From JAGNZR01 sp051656905 (lineage in GTDB: Bacteria; Fusobacteriota; Fusobacteriia; Fusobacteriales; Fusobacteriaceae), in NCBI GenBank assembly GCA_051656905.1, contig JBOFJQ010000015.1, positions 62,001 through 126,000 of the forward strand: DNA of 64,000 nt, read 5' to 3'. Made by a program: the position numbers and the translations under genes. This document shows, piece by piece, positions 16,416-25,400 of the stretch. Below the pieces are notes generated by a model, which did not search any database, was not told the origin of the DNA, and saw only the letters and a list, made by a program, of their open reading frames with translations. Position 1 is the first letter of the stretch. Each line of letters opens with the position of its first letter.

Positions 16416-17360
16416 ATGAACGATATAAAGGAAACAATTGACGACTATCATATACCGGTTCTTTATTATGAAACGTTAGATAATTTAGTAGTAAATCCAG
16501 ATGGTGTATATGTTGATTGTACTCTCGGAGGAGGAGGACACTCTGAAGGGATATTAAAAAGACTATCTCCTAAAGGTGTTTTAATTTCAATAGATCAAGA
16601 TCAGCAAGCGATTGATTATGCTAAAAAGAGATTAGAGGGATATCCAAATTGGAAATGTTTTAAAAACAACTTTGAAAACATAGAAACTGTTATATATATG
16701 GCAGGTTATGATAAAGTTGATGGAATCTTAATGGATATTGGAGTTTCTTCAACACAGCTTGACGATGCAGAGAGAGGATTTTCTTATAGATTTGACGCAA
16801 GATTAGATATGAGAATGAATACTTCAGCGAAGATTTCAGCTTATGAAGTGGTAAATACTTACGAAGAGGGAGCTTTATCTAAAATATTCTTTGAATTTGG
16901 TGAAGAGAGACATGCAAGAAGAATAGCTAAATATATTTGTGATTCAAGAAAAGAAAAACCTATTGAAACAACAGGTGACTTAGTTGCAATTATAAAGAGA
17001 GCTTATCCAGAAAGAGCTGCAAAGCATCCTGCTAAGAAGACTTTCCAAGCTATAAGAATTGAGGTTAATAAAGAGCTAGAAGTGTTAGAAAATGCTGTAA
17101 ACAAAGCTGTAGACTGCTTAAAAGTAGGTGGAAGATTAGGAATTATAACTTTCCACTCTTTAGAGGATAGAATGGTAAAAACAATGTTTAAGGATTTTGC
17201 TACTGACTGTATATGTCCACCAAGACTTCCAGTTTGTATTTGTAATAACAAAGCAAAAGTAAAATTAGTTACTAAAAAACCAATAATACCTTCAGAAGAC
17301 GAGCTTGATCAAAATAAAAGATCTCGTTCATCTAAATTAAGAGTAATAGAGAGGATTTAA
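16416..17360 (+). CDS. rsmH: 16S rRNA (cytosine1402-N4)-methyltransferase RsmH
   Basis: SAM-dependent methyltransferase for m4C1402 in the ribosomal P site. It has HIPVLYYETLDNL at the N-terminus, the SAM loop DCTLGGGGHSEGIL near residues 35-48, and the family stretch DGILMDIGVSSTQLDDAERGFSY near 103-125. The 314-residue length is usual. In many bacteria mraW/rsmH heads the division and cell wall cluster; here only an FtsL-like gene follows, then rlmD. Confidence 0.96.
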   Translation: MNDIKETIDDYHIPVLYYETLDNLVVNPDGVYVDCTLGGGGHSEGILKRLSPKGVLISIDQDQQAIDYAKKRLEGYPNWKCFKNNFENIETVIYMAGYDKVDGILMDIGVSSTQLDDAERGFSYRFDARLDMRMNTSAKISAYEVVNTYEEGALSKIFFEFGEERHARRIAKYICDSRKEKPIETTGDLVAIIKRAYPERAAKHPAKKTFQAIRIEVNKELEVLENAVNKAVDCLKVGGRLGIITFHSLEDRMVKTMFKDFATDCICPPRLPVCICNNKAKVKLVTKKPIIPSEDELDQNKRSRSSKLRVIERI

Positions 17361-17362
17361 GT

Positions 17363-17632
17363 ATGAAAATAAAACTGATAATAGGAATTTTAATGTTTAT
17401 AGTTGCTACATGGGCAACTAATAGTGTTTATCTAAATAAAGTATCACAATCTGAAAAATTATTAGCAGTAAAAGAAAGAGAAGTTGAGACACTGTCAAGA
17501 AAATATGACTCTTTAATAATTGAATATGATAATACAATAGATTTAGGAAAAATAAAGAAAACTCTTGAAAAGCAAGGAATGCAAGTTAGTAGAGAGGTAA
17601 ATTATTTTAAAATTTCCGAAAATAATCAGTAG
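17363..17632 (+). CDS. FtsL/DivIC-like bitopic protein
   Basis: An 89-residue protein with one N-terminal membrane segment (about residues 3-19) and a coiled coil (about 30-65). It starts 2 bp after rsmH, the place held by ftsL in most division clusters. FtsL/DivIC proteins join FtsB and FtsQ at the divisome. Sequence conservation in this family is poor, so the call rests on topology, size and position. RBS lies in the end of rsmH (AGAGAGG). Confidence 0.6.
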   Translation: MKIKLIIGILMFIVATWATNSVYLNKVSQSEKLLAVKEREVETLSRKYDSLIIEYDNTIDLGKIKKTLEKQGMQVSREVNYFKISENNQ

Positions 17633-17651
17633 TTAAATTTGAGGAGGAATT

Positions 17652-19019
17652 TTGGATTTTAAAAAAGGTGACTTAAAAGAGATTACAATTGAAAAAATAG
17701 TTTATGGAGGGGAAGGATTAGGTTATATAGATGGTTTTGCTATCTTTGTACCAATGTCTGTTCCAGGAGATAAAGCTATTATAGAAATAATATCTTTGAA
17801 AAAAACTTATGGTAGAGGTCTTATAAAAGAGATATTAGAAAAAGGAAAAGAGAGAGTTGCTAGTGATAGTATAACATTTGAAGAGTTTCATGGGTGTGAC
17901 TTTGCTATGTTAGAATACGAATCTCAATTGAAATATAAAGATGATATGGTAAAAGATGTAATGGGGAAAATTGGTAAAATTACAACTTTAGAGATACCTT
18001 CAATTTTAGGTGCAGAGGATCCTTATCACTACAGAAATAAAGTAATAGAGCCTTTCTCATTATTTAATGGGAATGTTATCACAGGATTTTTTAAAAGAAG
18101 ATCTCACGATGTATTTGAAGTAGAAGAAAACTTTTTAAATTCAAAAGTAGGAAACAAAATAATTAAAGAGTTAAAAAATATTTTAAATACTTTAGATAAA
18201 AAGATTTCTGTATATGATGAAAAAGCTCATAAAGGTGTTTTAAGACATATAATGGTTAGAACTAACTCTATTGGTGAAGCTATGGTAGTTTTAATAGTTA
18301 ATGCTCAAAAAGAGAATCCTATTATTTTAGATGTATTAAAAAAATTATCTGAAAAAGTTCAAGAAGTAAAATCATCATATATATCTATCAATAAAGATAG
18401 AACAAACTTTGCTTTAGGAAGAGAAAATCATCATATTTTAGGTGCTAAAACATTGAAAGAGAATTTATTTGGAATAGAATTTAATATTTCACCTACATCA
18501 TTCTTTCAAATTAATATAGATCAGACTAAAAAACTTTATCAAACAGCTTTAGATTTTTCTAATGGAATTCAAGATAAAGTAGTTGTAGATGCTTATTCAG
18601 GTACTGGAACAATAGGTATGATTTTATCTAAGAAAGCTAAAAAAGTTTATGCTATAGAGATAGTAAAATCAGCAACTGAAGATGGAAAGAAGACAGCTTT
18701 AGAGAATAACATAAAAAATATAGAATTCATAAACGGAGCTTTCGAAGATAAATTAGTTGAGCTTTTAAAAAGTGGAGTTAAAGTAGATTCAATATTTTTA
18801 GATCCACCAAGAAAAGGTGTAGAAGAGGCAGCTCTAATACATATAGCAGATACAAAAATAGAAGAGTTAGTATATATATCTTGTAACCCTTCTACACTTG
18901 CAAGAGACGCAGCTATACTTGAAACTAGAGGTTATAAGCTAGATAGATTACAACCTGTGGATATGTTCCCACAAACTAGCCATATAGAGTGTGTAGCTAG
19001 ATTTATCCTAGTAAAATAA
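17652..19019 (+). CDS. 23S rRNA (uracil-C5)-methyltransferase, RlmD/RumA-like
   Basis: TrmA/RumA-family m5U methyltransferase of 455 residues. An N-terminal TRAM domain (about 5-60) is followed by the SAM fold with DAYSGTGTIGMILS near residue 315, DPPRKG near 393 and the catalytic cysteine in YISCNPSTLARD near 412. Only one (Cys82, GCDFAMLEY) of the four cysteines that bind the 4Fe-4S cluster in RumA is visible, so the cluster is probably absent. The exact rRNA site (U1939, U747 or both) cannot be told. The start is TTG at 17652 with GGAGG before it. Confidence 0.88.
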   Translation: MDFKKGDLKEITIEKIVYGGEGLGYIDGFAIFVPMSVPGDKAIIEIISLKKTYGRGLIKEILEKGKERVASDSITFEEFHGCDFAMLEYESQLKYKDDMVKDVMGKIGKITTLEIPSILGAEDPYHYRNKVIEPFSLFNGNVITGFFKRRSHDVFEVEENFLNSKVGNKIIKELKNILNTLDKKISVYDEKAHKGVLRHIMVRTNSIGEAMVVLIVNAQKENPIILDVLKKLSEKVQEVKSSYISINKDRTNFALGRENHHILGAKTLKENLFGIEFNISPTSFFQINIDQTKKLYQTALDFSNGIQDKVVVDAYSGTGTIGMILSKKAKKVYAIEIVKSATEDGKKTALENNIKNIEFINGAFEDKLVELLKSGVKVDSIFLDPPRKGVEEAALIHIADTKIEELVYISCNPSTLARDAAILETRGYKLDRLQPVDMFPQTSHIECVARFILVK

Positions 19020-19042
19020 GGGTTTCAGAAGGATTATGGTAA

Positions 19043-19073
19043 GGTAGGAAATTGTTTTCCTACCTATTTTTTA
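19043..19073 (+). terminator. Rho-independent terminator of the pnp-rlmD run
   Basis: GGTAGGAAA pairs with TTTCCTACC across a 4-nt loop, followed by TATTTTTTATT. Confidence 0.85.
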
Positions 19074-19218
19074 TTACGGTGTTTAAAATATAGTCTTATT
19101 TTTATTGCATTATTATTACCAATAATGTATGATAAATAACGAGATTTTAATTTGCAGTTATAAATTGAAACTTTTAAAATTAAAAGAGTATAGATAGATT
19201 CTTTTATAAGGAGGAAAA

Positions 19219-20169
19219 ATGAAATTTGGAAATATCTGTGAAAGAGTAAAAAGATTTCCTGTAGGGGCAATAGCTACATTTTTAGGAGCTGCCACAATTT
19301 CAAATGCATATGCATTGTTTGGTTTTGTATTCATCCGTCATCTATTTATGATTATAGGGGCAGGGGTTATATTACTGAATATAATGAAGATAACTCTTCA
19401 TAAAGAAGTTTTTATAAAGGAAAGCAATTTTCCAGTGTCTGCAAGTATTTATTGTACGTTATCAATGTTAACAATTACTTTTGGGAGCTATATATTTTCT
19501 TATAATCCTTTAGTAGGAAAGATAATATGGTTAACAGGAATAATTTTTCATATAGTAATGATATTAGGTTTTACATATAATCATCTGATTAAAAAATTTG
19601 ATATGAAGTTTTTTGTACCTAGTTGGTTTATAGTTTATAGTGGAATAATGGTTACAGGAGTTGTGGGTAGTCAGATGGGGGAACCTTTAATTGTAAAATA
19701 TATAACTTATTATGGATTAACGGCATTTTTTATAGTATTGCCATTTATGGTTAAAAGAGTGCTTAAAAATCCATTGCCAACAGATCTTATGCATACTAAA
19801 GCAGTTTTTATGGCTCCAGTAAGTTTAGGATTAACATCTTATTTAAATATTACAAAAGAATATAATGAGCCATTTATTATCTTACTTTATAGTATATTAT
19901 TAATTTCTCTTGTGGTAATATTGAAAAATATACCAAAGTTTTTTTCTGTAAGTTTCACTCCTACTTTTGGAGCGTTAACATTTCCCATGGCGATAGGAAC
20001 AGTAGCATCTTTTAGAGTGGCATTGTTTTTAAAAACGTATAATTATTTATCGTTATATAGTATAGTTTATAATATAGCCGGAATACAGCTGTTTATTACT
20101 ACTGCAATTCTAGGGTTTGTTATATTTAATTTTTTAAAAAAAGTTAATTATAGTTCTGAAATAAAATAA
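19219..20169 (+). CDS. TDT (TehA/SLAC1-type) family transporter
   Basis: A 316-residue membrane protein with about ten hydrophobic segments. The N-terminus (ERVKRFPVGAIATFLGAATISNAY) fits the tellurite-resistance/dicarboxylate (TDT) family, which includes TehA anion channels. The actual substrate cannot be read from sequence. RBS AAGGAGG. Its stop codon lies in an AAAAT microsatellite. Confidence 0.75.
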   Translation: MKFGNICERVKRFPVGAIATFLGAATISNAYALFGFVFIRHLFMIIGAGVILLNIMKITLHKEVFIKESNFPVSASIYCTLSMLTITFGSYIFSYNPLVGKIIWLTGIIFHIVMILGFTYNHLIKKFDMKFFVPSWFIVYSGIMVTGVVGSQMGEPLIVKYITYYGLTAFFIVLPFMVKRVLKNPLPTDLMHTKAVFMAPVSLGLTSYLNITKEYNEPFIILLYSILLISLVVILKNIPKFFSVSFTPTFGALTFPMAIGTVASFRVALFLKTYNYLSLYSIVYNIAGIQLFITTAILGFVIFNFLKKVNYSSEIK

Positions 20170-20178
20170 AATAAAATA
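20160..20178 (+). repeat. AAAAT pentanucleotide microsatellite at the tehA-like stop
   Basis: About three and a half units of ATAAA running from the last codons over the TAA stop. The same repeat, longer, lies at the end of yaaA. Confidence 0.7.
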
Positions 20179-20333
20179 CGTGGAGCTGTAATTATAAAGT
20201 ATTCTGTTGTAAAATATTGAACTATGGAATAGATATGGTAGTAAGAAAGCCACAGAGAAATAAAAGCGAGAGAGTTAAAATTAGTAATAATTGATTAATT
20301 AAAATTAATAGAAAATAATAATAGGGGTAAAAT

Positions 20334-21059
20334 ATGAAAATAATTTTTTCGCCAAGTAAGGGAATGGATAATTCAGTGATAAAAAATTCTTTAAATAGTG
20401 AACTACCTTTATTTATAGAGAAAGCTAATTATTTAAGAAATATAATATCTGAACTTTCAGTGGAAGACTTTGAAAAGAAATTTAAATTAAAAGGAAAGTT
20501 ACTACAAGAAGCTTATAATATTGCCATAAATAAAGAAAATGAAGTAGAAAAAGAAGCATTACTTTTTTATAGTGGTGTAAGTTTTAGACAACTAGAACTA
20601 GAAAAGTATAGTAAGGATGATTTTTCTTATGCTAAGAATCATGTGTTTATTCTTTCAGCTTTGTACGGAGTATTAAATGCCCTAGATAGAATAAAAGCAT
20701 ATAGGTTAGATATGGGAATTAAAATTTTAGATGAATCTTTATATTCCTTTTGGAAAAAAGAGATAGATAATTTCTTTAAAGAAGAGGATTTAATTATTAA
20801 TTTAGCATCAAATGAATTCTCTAAAATGTTAGATAGAAAGAAGCAACCGAGAATTATAGATGTTGAATTTAGACAGCTAATTGATGGGAATTTAAAAAAT
20901 ATAAGTACTGAAGCTAAAAAAGCTAGAGGGTTGTTTTTAAACTACATGATAAAGAATAAGATAGTTGATGATATCAAATTGAAAGAGTTTAACCTTGAAG
21001 GATATATTTTTTCAGAGGAAAACTCAGAAAGTAATAAACTAATTTTTATAAAAAAATAA
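20334..21059 (+). CDS. yaaA: Peroxide stress protein YaaA (UPF0246)
   Basis: YaaA family protein, which in E. coli limits free iron during peroxide stress and binds DNA. It starts with the signature MKIIFSPSKGM, has FYSGVSFRQLELEKY near residue 83 and LSALYGVLNALDRIKAYRLDMG near 104, and 241 residues is normal. RBS is a weak AGGGG. The stop codon runs into an AAAAT repeat and a terminator. Confidence 0.9.
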   Translation: MKIIFSPSKGMDNSVIKNSLNSELPLFIEKANYLRNIISELSVEDFEKKFKLKGKLLQEAYNIAINKENEVEKEALLFYSGVSFRQLELEKYSKDDFSYAKNHVFILSALYGVLNALDRIKAYRLDMGIKILDESLYSFWKKEIDNFFKEEDLIINLASNEFSKMLDRKKQPRIIDVEFRQLIDGNLKNISTEAKKARGLFLNYMIKNKIVDDIKLKEFNLEGYIFSEENSESNKLIFIKK

Positions 21060-21084
21060 AATAAAATAAAATAAAATAAAATAA
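21054..21084 (+). repeat. AAAAT pentanucleotide microsatellite at the yaaA stop
   Basis: Six tandem AAAAT units start at the TAA stop of yaaA and run into the terminator stem. Confidence 0.8.
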
Positions 21085-21137
21085 GATCCCAAACTGTAAG
21101 TATGTAAATATTCATAGTTTGGGATCTTATTTTTTAA
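21081..21137 (+). terminator. Rho-independent terminator of yaaA
   Basis: A 15-bp perfect stem (arm ATAAGATCCCAAACT at 21081, partner at 21116-21130) with a 20-nt loop and a T-rich tail. Confidence 0.9.
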
Positions 21138-21320
21138 TCTCTAAAGAAATATTAATAATTTATTATTAAAAATATATATAAAATAGTGTCCCATTTTTTT
21201 ATTTAAATTTTATTTATATTGTTAAATTATAGTACAAAAATAAAAAAAACTCTAAAAGGTTACTAAAAAAGTCAGGAATGTGGTATAATTAATTATCTTA
21301 ACAATAAAAAGGAGGCAAAA

Positions 21321-21950
21321 ATGGATACATATTATTCAAGAAAAGAAGAATGGATAAGTGCAATGACTCACTTTTTAGGAGTTGCTCTTGGTCTAATAGG
21401 TTTAGGAGCTTTACTAGTTCATTCATTACATATAGGACATACAGGATATTTAATAGGGAATATTGTTTTTACAATATCAATAATATTATTATATTCAATG
21501 TCTGGAACGTATCACATATTAAAAAATGAAAAAGCAAAAAAAATATTTAAAATTTTAGATCATTCTGCGATTTATGTCCTTATTTCAGGAACTTATACTC
21601 CTTATCTTTTAGGTGTTTTAGAGGGAGAGAAAAAGTGGATTTTATTTTCTTTGCAGTGGGGTCTAACTTTTTTAGGAATAATTTTTAAAATATTTTACAC
21701 AGGTAAGTTTAACAAAGTTTCAACATTAATATATCTCATTATGGGATGGATGATTATATTTGTGTATAATGATTTAAAAATGCTTACAAATGCTTTATCT
21801 GTTCACTTTTTATTGGCTGGTGGAATAACTTATACTGTTGGAGTAATTTTTTATCTTTTAAAAGATGTAAAGTATTCCCATGCTGTATGGCATTTATTTG
21901 TTCTTGGTGGAACTATTTTTATTTATGTTTCTGTTTATTTACTAAAATAA
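21321..21950 (+). CDS. Hemolysin III family membrane protein (YqfA/PAQR-like)
   Basis: A 209-residue, seven-segment membrane protein of the hemolysin III/PAQR superfamily. Key features are EEWISAMTHFLGVALG at the N-terminus, SGTYHIL near residue 57, LDHSAIYVLISGTYTPYLL near 73-91, and HAVWHLFVLGG near 187. Conserved histidines and an aspartate probably bind zinc. The hemolysin name is historical. A TGGTATAAT extended -10 lies at 21280-21288. RBS AAGGAGG. Confidence 0.88.
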   Translation: MDTYYSRKEEWISAMTHFLGVALGLIGLGALLVHSLHIGHTGYLIGNIVFTISIILLYSMSGTYHILKNEKAKKIFKILDHSAIYVLISGTYTPYLLGVLEGEKKWILFSLQWGLTFLGIIFKIFYTGKFNKVSTLIYLIMGWMIIFVYNDLKMLTNALSVHFLLAGGITYTVGVIFYLLKDVKYSHAVWHLFVLGGTIFIYVSVYLLK

Positions 21951-22031
21951 AAAATATTTAAAAAATAAAAAAGTATAAGATTTTAAAAAAAATTGGAATC
22001 ATTAATAAGGCGATACAGTATATCATTATAC

Positions 22032-22060
22032 TTGAAAAAGAGAAGTTGCTATGATAAAAT
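22032..22060 (+). promoter_or_regulatory. Promoter of the secreted Lys/Asp-rich protein gene
   Basis: TTGAAA (22032-22037), a 17-nt spacer and TAAAAT (22055-22060). A hairpin GTTGCT / AGCAAC (22046-22071) overlaps the -10. Confidence 0.6.
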
Positions 22061-22121
22061 GAAAAGCAACGCAAAAATTATAAAATATAATATATAAAAT
22101 AATTTTATAAATGGAGAGATA

Positions 22122-22514
22122 ATGAAAAAACTAAGAAAATTTTTTGCTATACTAATGGTTTCATTGCTTACAGTTTCAATTTCAACAGAGGCTTTAGCAC
22201 ATAAACATTCAAAAAAAGATGATAAGCATAAAGAAAAATACTGGGAAAAAGATGATGATAGATGTTATTACAATGATGGGCCAGGAAATAACGGAAAAGG
22301 TCATGCATATGGCTTATACAAGGATAAAAAAGACAAATGTTATTGTGATAAGTGTTGGAATAAAAAAGATAAAAAATATAGAAAAGATTGTGATAAAGAC
22401 TGGAATAGAAATTGTAACAATGATTGGGAAAAAGATTGGAGCGATAAAAACGACCAAGAAAGATTTGAAACAATTATGCAAGGAACAGCAGATTTTATTA
22501 ACTCAATTAAATAG
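22122..22514 (+). CDS. Secreted Lys/Asp-rich, cysteine-containing protein of unknown function
   Basis: I do not recognise this family. The 130-residue product has a signal peptide (positives, hydrophobic core to about residue 20, ALAH-type cleavage near 26). The mature part is dominated by Lys and Asp with many Trp/Tyr and six Cys (RCYYN, KCYCDKC, KDCDK, RNCNN), then an ordinary C-terminal helix (ERFETIMQGTADFINSIK). It has a glycine-rich patch GPGNNGKGHAYG. Metal or polyanion binding in the envelope is possible. It has its own promoter and terminator. A second plus-strand frame here is a shadow. Confidence 0.75.
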   Translation: MKKLRKFFAILMVSLLTVSISTEALAHKHSKKDDKHKEKYWEKDDDRCYYNDGPGNNGKGHAYGLYKDKKDKCYCDKCWNKKDKKYRKDCDKDWNRNCNNDWEKDWSDKNDQERFETIMQGTADFINSIK

Positions 22515-22528
22515 GTGATTTTTAATAA

Positions 22529-22561
22529 AAAAGTGAAAGGATAAAACCTTTCACTTTTTAT
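22529..22561. terminator. Bidirectional rho-independent terminator
   Basis: AAAAGTGAAAGG pairs with CCTTTCACTTTT across a 6-nt loop. It serves the secreted-protein gene and the convergent metQ. Confidence 0.88.
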
Positions 22562-22573
22562 ATTGTTAGAATC

Positions 22574-23398
22574 TTAAAATGCTGGAACACCAGATCCTTT
22601 ATAATATTCAACAATTTTATTTCTAGTTTCTTGAGTGTTATATATTTCAAGTAACTTTTTAATTTCAGCATTATTTTGGTTATCTTCTCTAACTGCAATA
22701 ATATTGAAATATTTTTTCATTCTATCTTGTTTAGGATCTTCTAAAAATATAGAGTCTTTACTAGGATTATAACCAGATTCAATAGCTACATTGTTATTGA
22801 TTGCTGCAATATCAATATCTTCTAAAGATCTAGGGATTTGAGTTGCTACAAGTTCAATAATTTCCAATTGTTTAGGGTTCTCTATAATATCTTTTACAGT
22901 TTCAAGTCCATCAGTACGAGGAGTTAATTTAATAAGTCCAGCATCTTGTAACAATAAAAGACCTCTTGCTCCATTAGAAGCATCGTTAGGAATAGCTACT
23001 TTTGCTTTATCTTTTAAAGTTGAAAGATCAGTTAATTTTTTAGAGTATATTCCCATAGGTGTCAATATAGTGTAAGCTGCATTAACAATAGTTAATTTAT
23101 GATCCGCTTTAAATTTATCAAAATAAATAACTGTCTGGAATGAATTCGCATCAAGTTCTTTCTCTTGAAGGGCTAAGTTAGGTCTTACATAGTCTGAAAA
23201 ACTGATAAGTTTTAATTCAATACCTTCTGCTGCTAACCTTGTTTTAACACTTTCCCAAATAATGTTTTCTTCACCACTAATTCCTAATTTAATAACTTTC
23301 TTTGATTGCTCTTTAGGCTTATCTTCTGATTTTCCACATCCAATAATACCAGTTAGTAGAGTAATGATTAATAATGCAGTTTTAAAAATGTTTTTCAT
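22574..23398 (-). CDS. metQ: Methionine ABC transporter substrate-binding lipoprotein
   Basis: NlpA/MetQ family lipoprotein of 274 residues. The signal peptide ends in a lipobox (GIIGC, cysteine at about 21). The mature domain has KLGISGEENIIWESVK, then FSDYVRPNLALQEKELDANSFQ with its binding residues, and IPNDASNGARGLLLLQ near 140. It is last in a metN-metI-metQ operon behind a SAM-I riboswitch, which supports methionine as substrate. Confidence 0.93.
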   Translation of the reverse strand: MKNIFKTALLIITLLTGIIGCGKSEDKPKEQSKKVIKLGISGEENIIWESVKTRLAAEGIELKLISFSDYVRPNLALQEKELDANSFQTVIYFDKFKADHKLTIVNAAYTILTPMGIYSKKLTDLSTLKDKAKVAIPNDASNGARGLLLLQDAGLIKLTPRTDGLETVKDIIENPKQLEIIELVATQIPRSLEDIDIAAINNNVAIESGYNPSKDSIFLEDPKQDRMKKYFNIIAVREDNQNNAEIKKLLEIYNTQETRNKIVEYYKGSGVPAF

Positions 23399-23451
23399 AA
23401 AATCCCCCTTATATATATAATATTTTAAAATAACTTAATAAAATTAACAGT

Positions 23452-24132
23452 TTAATGTTTAAGTTTTTTTAGGAAAAAATCTCCTATCCATTGAATTAAA
23501 GTAATTATTCCTAGTAAAATTATTACTGTAACTACCATAATATCCGTCTTGAAATATTGGTAACCATATCTAATAGCAAAGTCTCCAAGACCTCCTCCAC
23601 CTACAGTTCCTGCCACTGCAGAAAAACCAATTAGACTAACTGTTGTTATAACAAGAGCATGAATAATTCCAGGTAAAGATTCTTTTAAAAGAACTCTATA
23701 AATAATCTCAAAAGGAGATGAGCCCATAGAGTGAGCAGCTTCAATTACTCCAGGATTAACAGTAAGTAATGCAGTTTCAATTTGTCTTGCAACAAAGGGT
23801 GCAGTACCAAAGACAAGAGGCACTATAGCACCTTTTAATCCTATAGTTGTTCCAGCAAAGAATCTAGTTACAGGAATTAATGATGCAAGTAAAATAACAA
23901 AAGGTATAGATCTTAGAATATTTATTATTTTACTTATAATTTCATAAACATATTTATTTTCCATAAGACCATCTTTTTTTGTAACAACAAGAGCTACTCC
24001 AATAGGTAGACCAATTATAACTGCTATGATTCCAGAAACACTAACCATAATAAGAGTGTCACATAAGGCTAATATTAGATCACTTCTATATTTGATTACG
24101 TTTTCGATTAGTTTATAAGCTTGTTCTTGCAT
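23452..24132 (-). CDS. metI: Methionine ABC transporter permease
   Basis: MetI permease of 226 residues with five to six membrane segments. The EAA-type loop EAAHSMGSSPFEIIYRVLLKESLPGI (near 130-155) contacts MetN. It overlaps metN by 20 bp and precedes metQ by 53 bp. Confidence 0.93.
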   Translation of the reverse strand: MQEQAYKLIENVIKYRSDLILALCDTLIMVSVSGIIAVIIGLPIGVALVVTKKDGLMENKYVYEIISKIINILRSIPFVILLASLIPVTRFFAGTTIGLKGAIVPLVFGTAPFVARQIETALLTVNPGVIEAAHSMGSSPFEIIYRVLLKESLPGIIHALVITTVSLIGFSAVAGTVGGGGLGDFAIRYGYQYFKTDIMVVTVIILLGIITLIQWIGDFFLKKLKH

Positions 24133-25147
24133 TTTTTAAAACCTCCGTATATATATTATTTGAATTTAGATAGTGAACAGCACCAAGTAATTTATGGTCA
24201 TCACCTTTTAACATTACAACTAGATTTCCAATTGGAACATTTTGAATTATTTCAATGTTTCCAAATAGAATACTGGCATCTAATTCAAACTCTCTAGATA
24301 TTTTTGATATATAAGCTTCTTCAGCTTTACTTCCAACATATGAAAGTTTAATTACCTGCTCATCATCTTTTAAATCAAAAGTGCTTAAAAAATGTACTAT
24401 TTTGTCATTGTTAAAGATTGAAGAAACAAATTTTTTAGTCATTTCAGCTTTAGGTTTTGAAAATATATCTACTACATCTCCATTTTCAACGATTTGACCT
24501 TTTTCCATAATTGCAACTTTATGACAAATTTCTTTTATAACTTCCATTTGATGTGTAATTAAAGCAATAGTTAATCCTAATTCTTTATTTATCTTTTTTA
24601 AAAGTTCTAAAATAGAAAGAGTAGTTTCTGGATCAAGAGCAGAAGTTGCTTCATCACATAGAAGGATTTCAGGGTCATTTGCTAAGGCACGAGCTATGGC
24701 AACTCTCTGCTTTTGTCCTCCACTTAATTGAGAAGGATAGCTATGTGCTTTATCTCTAAGTCCTACAAGTGTTAACAGATTATTTACTTTATTTTCAATT
24801 TCATCTTTTTTTAAATTGCTGTTATTTAGTGGATAAGCTATATTATCAAAAACATCTCTACTATCCATTAAGTTGAAATGCTGGAATATCATTCCAATTT
24901 TTTTTCTAGCTTTTCTTAAATCCGAATCAGACAATTTTGTAATATCCCTATTGTTTATAATAACTTCGCCTGAATCTGGTCTTTCTAATAAGTTAATACA
25001 TCTTATTAAGCTACTTTTTCCAGCTCCACTATAACCAATAATTCCTACTATTTCCCCTTTTTTTATGTGAAGGTTAACATCTTTTACTGCATGAACTGAC
25101 ATGTTTTTTACATTATAAGTTTTTTGTAGATTTTTTAATTGAATCAT
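24113..25147 (-). CDS. metN: Methionine ABC transporter ATP-binding protein
   Basis: ATPase of the methionine importer, 344 residues. Walker A GYSGAGKSS is near residue 39, the signature LSGGQKQRVAIARAL near 140 and Walker B ILLCDEATSALD near 160. The C-terminal 80 residues are a NIL regulatory domain, which binds methionine and gives transinhibition in relatives. The start is the ATG at 25147. The GTG nine bases earlier overlaps the AGGAG ribosome site and is unlikely. Confidence 0.94.
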   Translation of the reverse strand: MIQLKNLQKTYNVKNMSVHAVKDVNLHIKKGEIVGIIGYSGAGKSSLIRCINLLERPDSGEVIINNRDITKLSDSDLRKARKKIGMIFQHFNLMDSRDVFDNIAYPLNNSNLKKDEIENKVNNLLTLVGLRDKAHSYPSQLSGGQKQRVAIARALANDPEILLCDEATSALDPETTLSILELLKKINKELGLTIALITHQMEVIKEICHKVAIMEKGQIVENGDVVDIFSKPKAEMTKKFVSSIFNNDKIVHFLSTFDLKDDEQVIKLSYVGSKAEEAYISKISREFELDASILFGNIEIIQNVPIGNLVVMLKGDDHKLLGAVHYLNSNNIYTEVLKNARTSL

Positions 25148-25186
25148 AATTAGCACTCCTTAGTAATAAATTATAGTATAAAGAAA

Positions 25187-25225
25187 AATCCTCTTTATCA
25201 AATGGTACGATAAAGAGGATTTATT
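25187..25225 (-). terminator. SAM-controlled terminator in the metNIQ leader
   Basis: On the minus strand a 13-bp stem (arm AATCCTCTTTATC) with a 9-nt loop followed by a T run, between the SAM-I aptamer and metN. It is the expected expression platform. Confidence 0.85.
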
Positions 25226-25242
25226 CTTCTGAATAAATACTT

Positions 25243-25340
25243 CTTATCTTCCAAGTTAAAATACTTGCAGGAATTAGCACCGTGTATTGTACCGGTTGCT
25301 GAAACTTCATAGGGCCTGTCCCTCAGTTTCTCTTGATAAG
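25243..25340 (-). ncRNA. SAM-I riboswitch (S box) of metNIQ
   Basis: The minus strand shows the S-box core in order: CTTATCAAGAGA, then CTGAGGGACAGGCCCTATGA, GTTTCAGCAACCGG, GGTGCTAATTCCTGCA, and the closing GATAAG of P1. SAM binding should favour the terminator at 25187 and shut off methionine import. A 60-codon open frame over it is a chance shadow. Confidence 0.96.
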
Positions 25341-25371
25341 GATTATTTAATTTATTTTTATATTTCCTGTT

Positions 25372-25400
25372 ATAATACACTGATTATTTCGGAATGTCAA
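25372..25400 (-). promoter_or_regulatory. Promoter of the metNIQ operon
   Basis: On the minus strand TTGACA (25400-25395), a 17-nt spacer and TATTAT (25377-25372), about 30 bp upstream of the SAM-I aptamer. Confidence 0.85.

Noticed and set aside
22219..22518. A second plus-strand frame and a minus-strand frame within the secreted Lys/Asp-rich gene
   Set aside because: Both are shadows of a biased codon pattern; the frame with the signal peptide and ribosome site is preferred.
25198..25380. A 60-codon minus-strand open frame upstream of metN
   Set aside because: It lies wholly over the SAM-I aptamer and its terminator; the RNA motifs explain the sequence.
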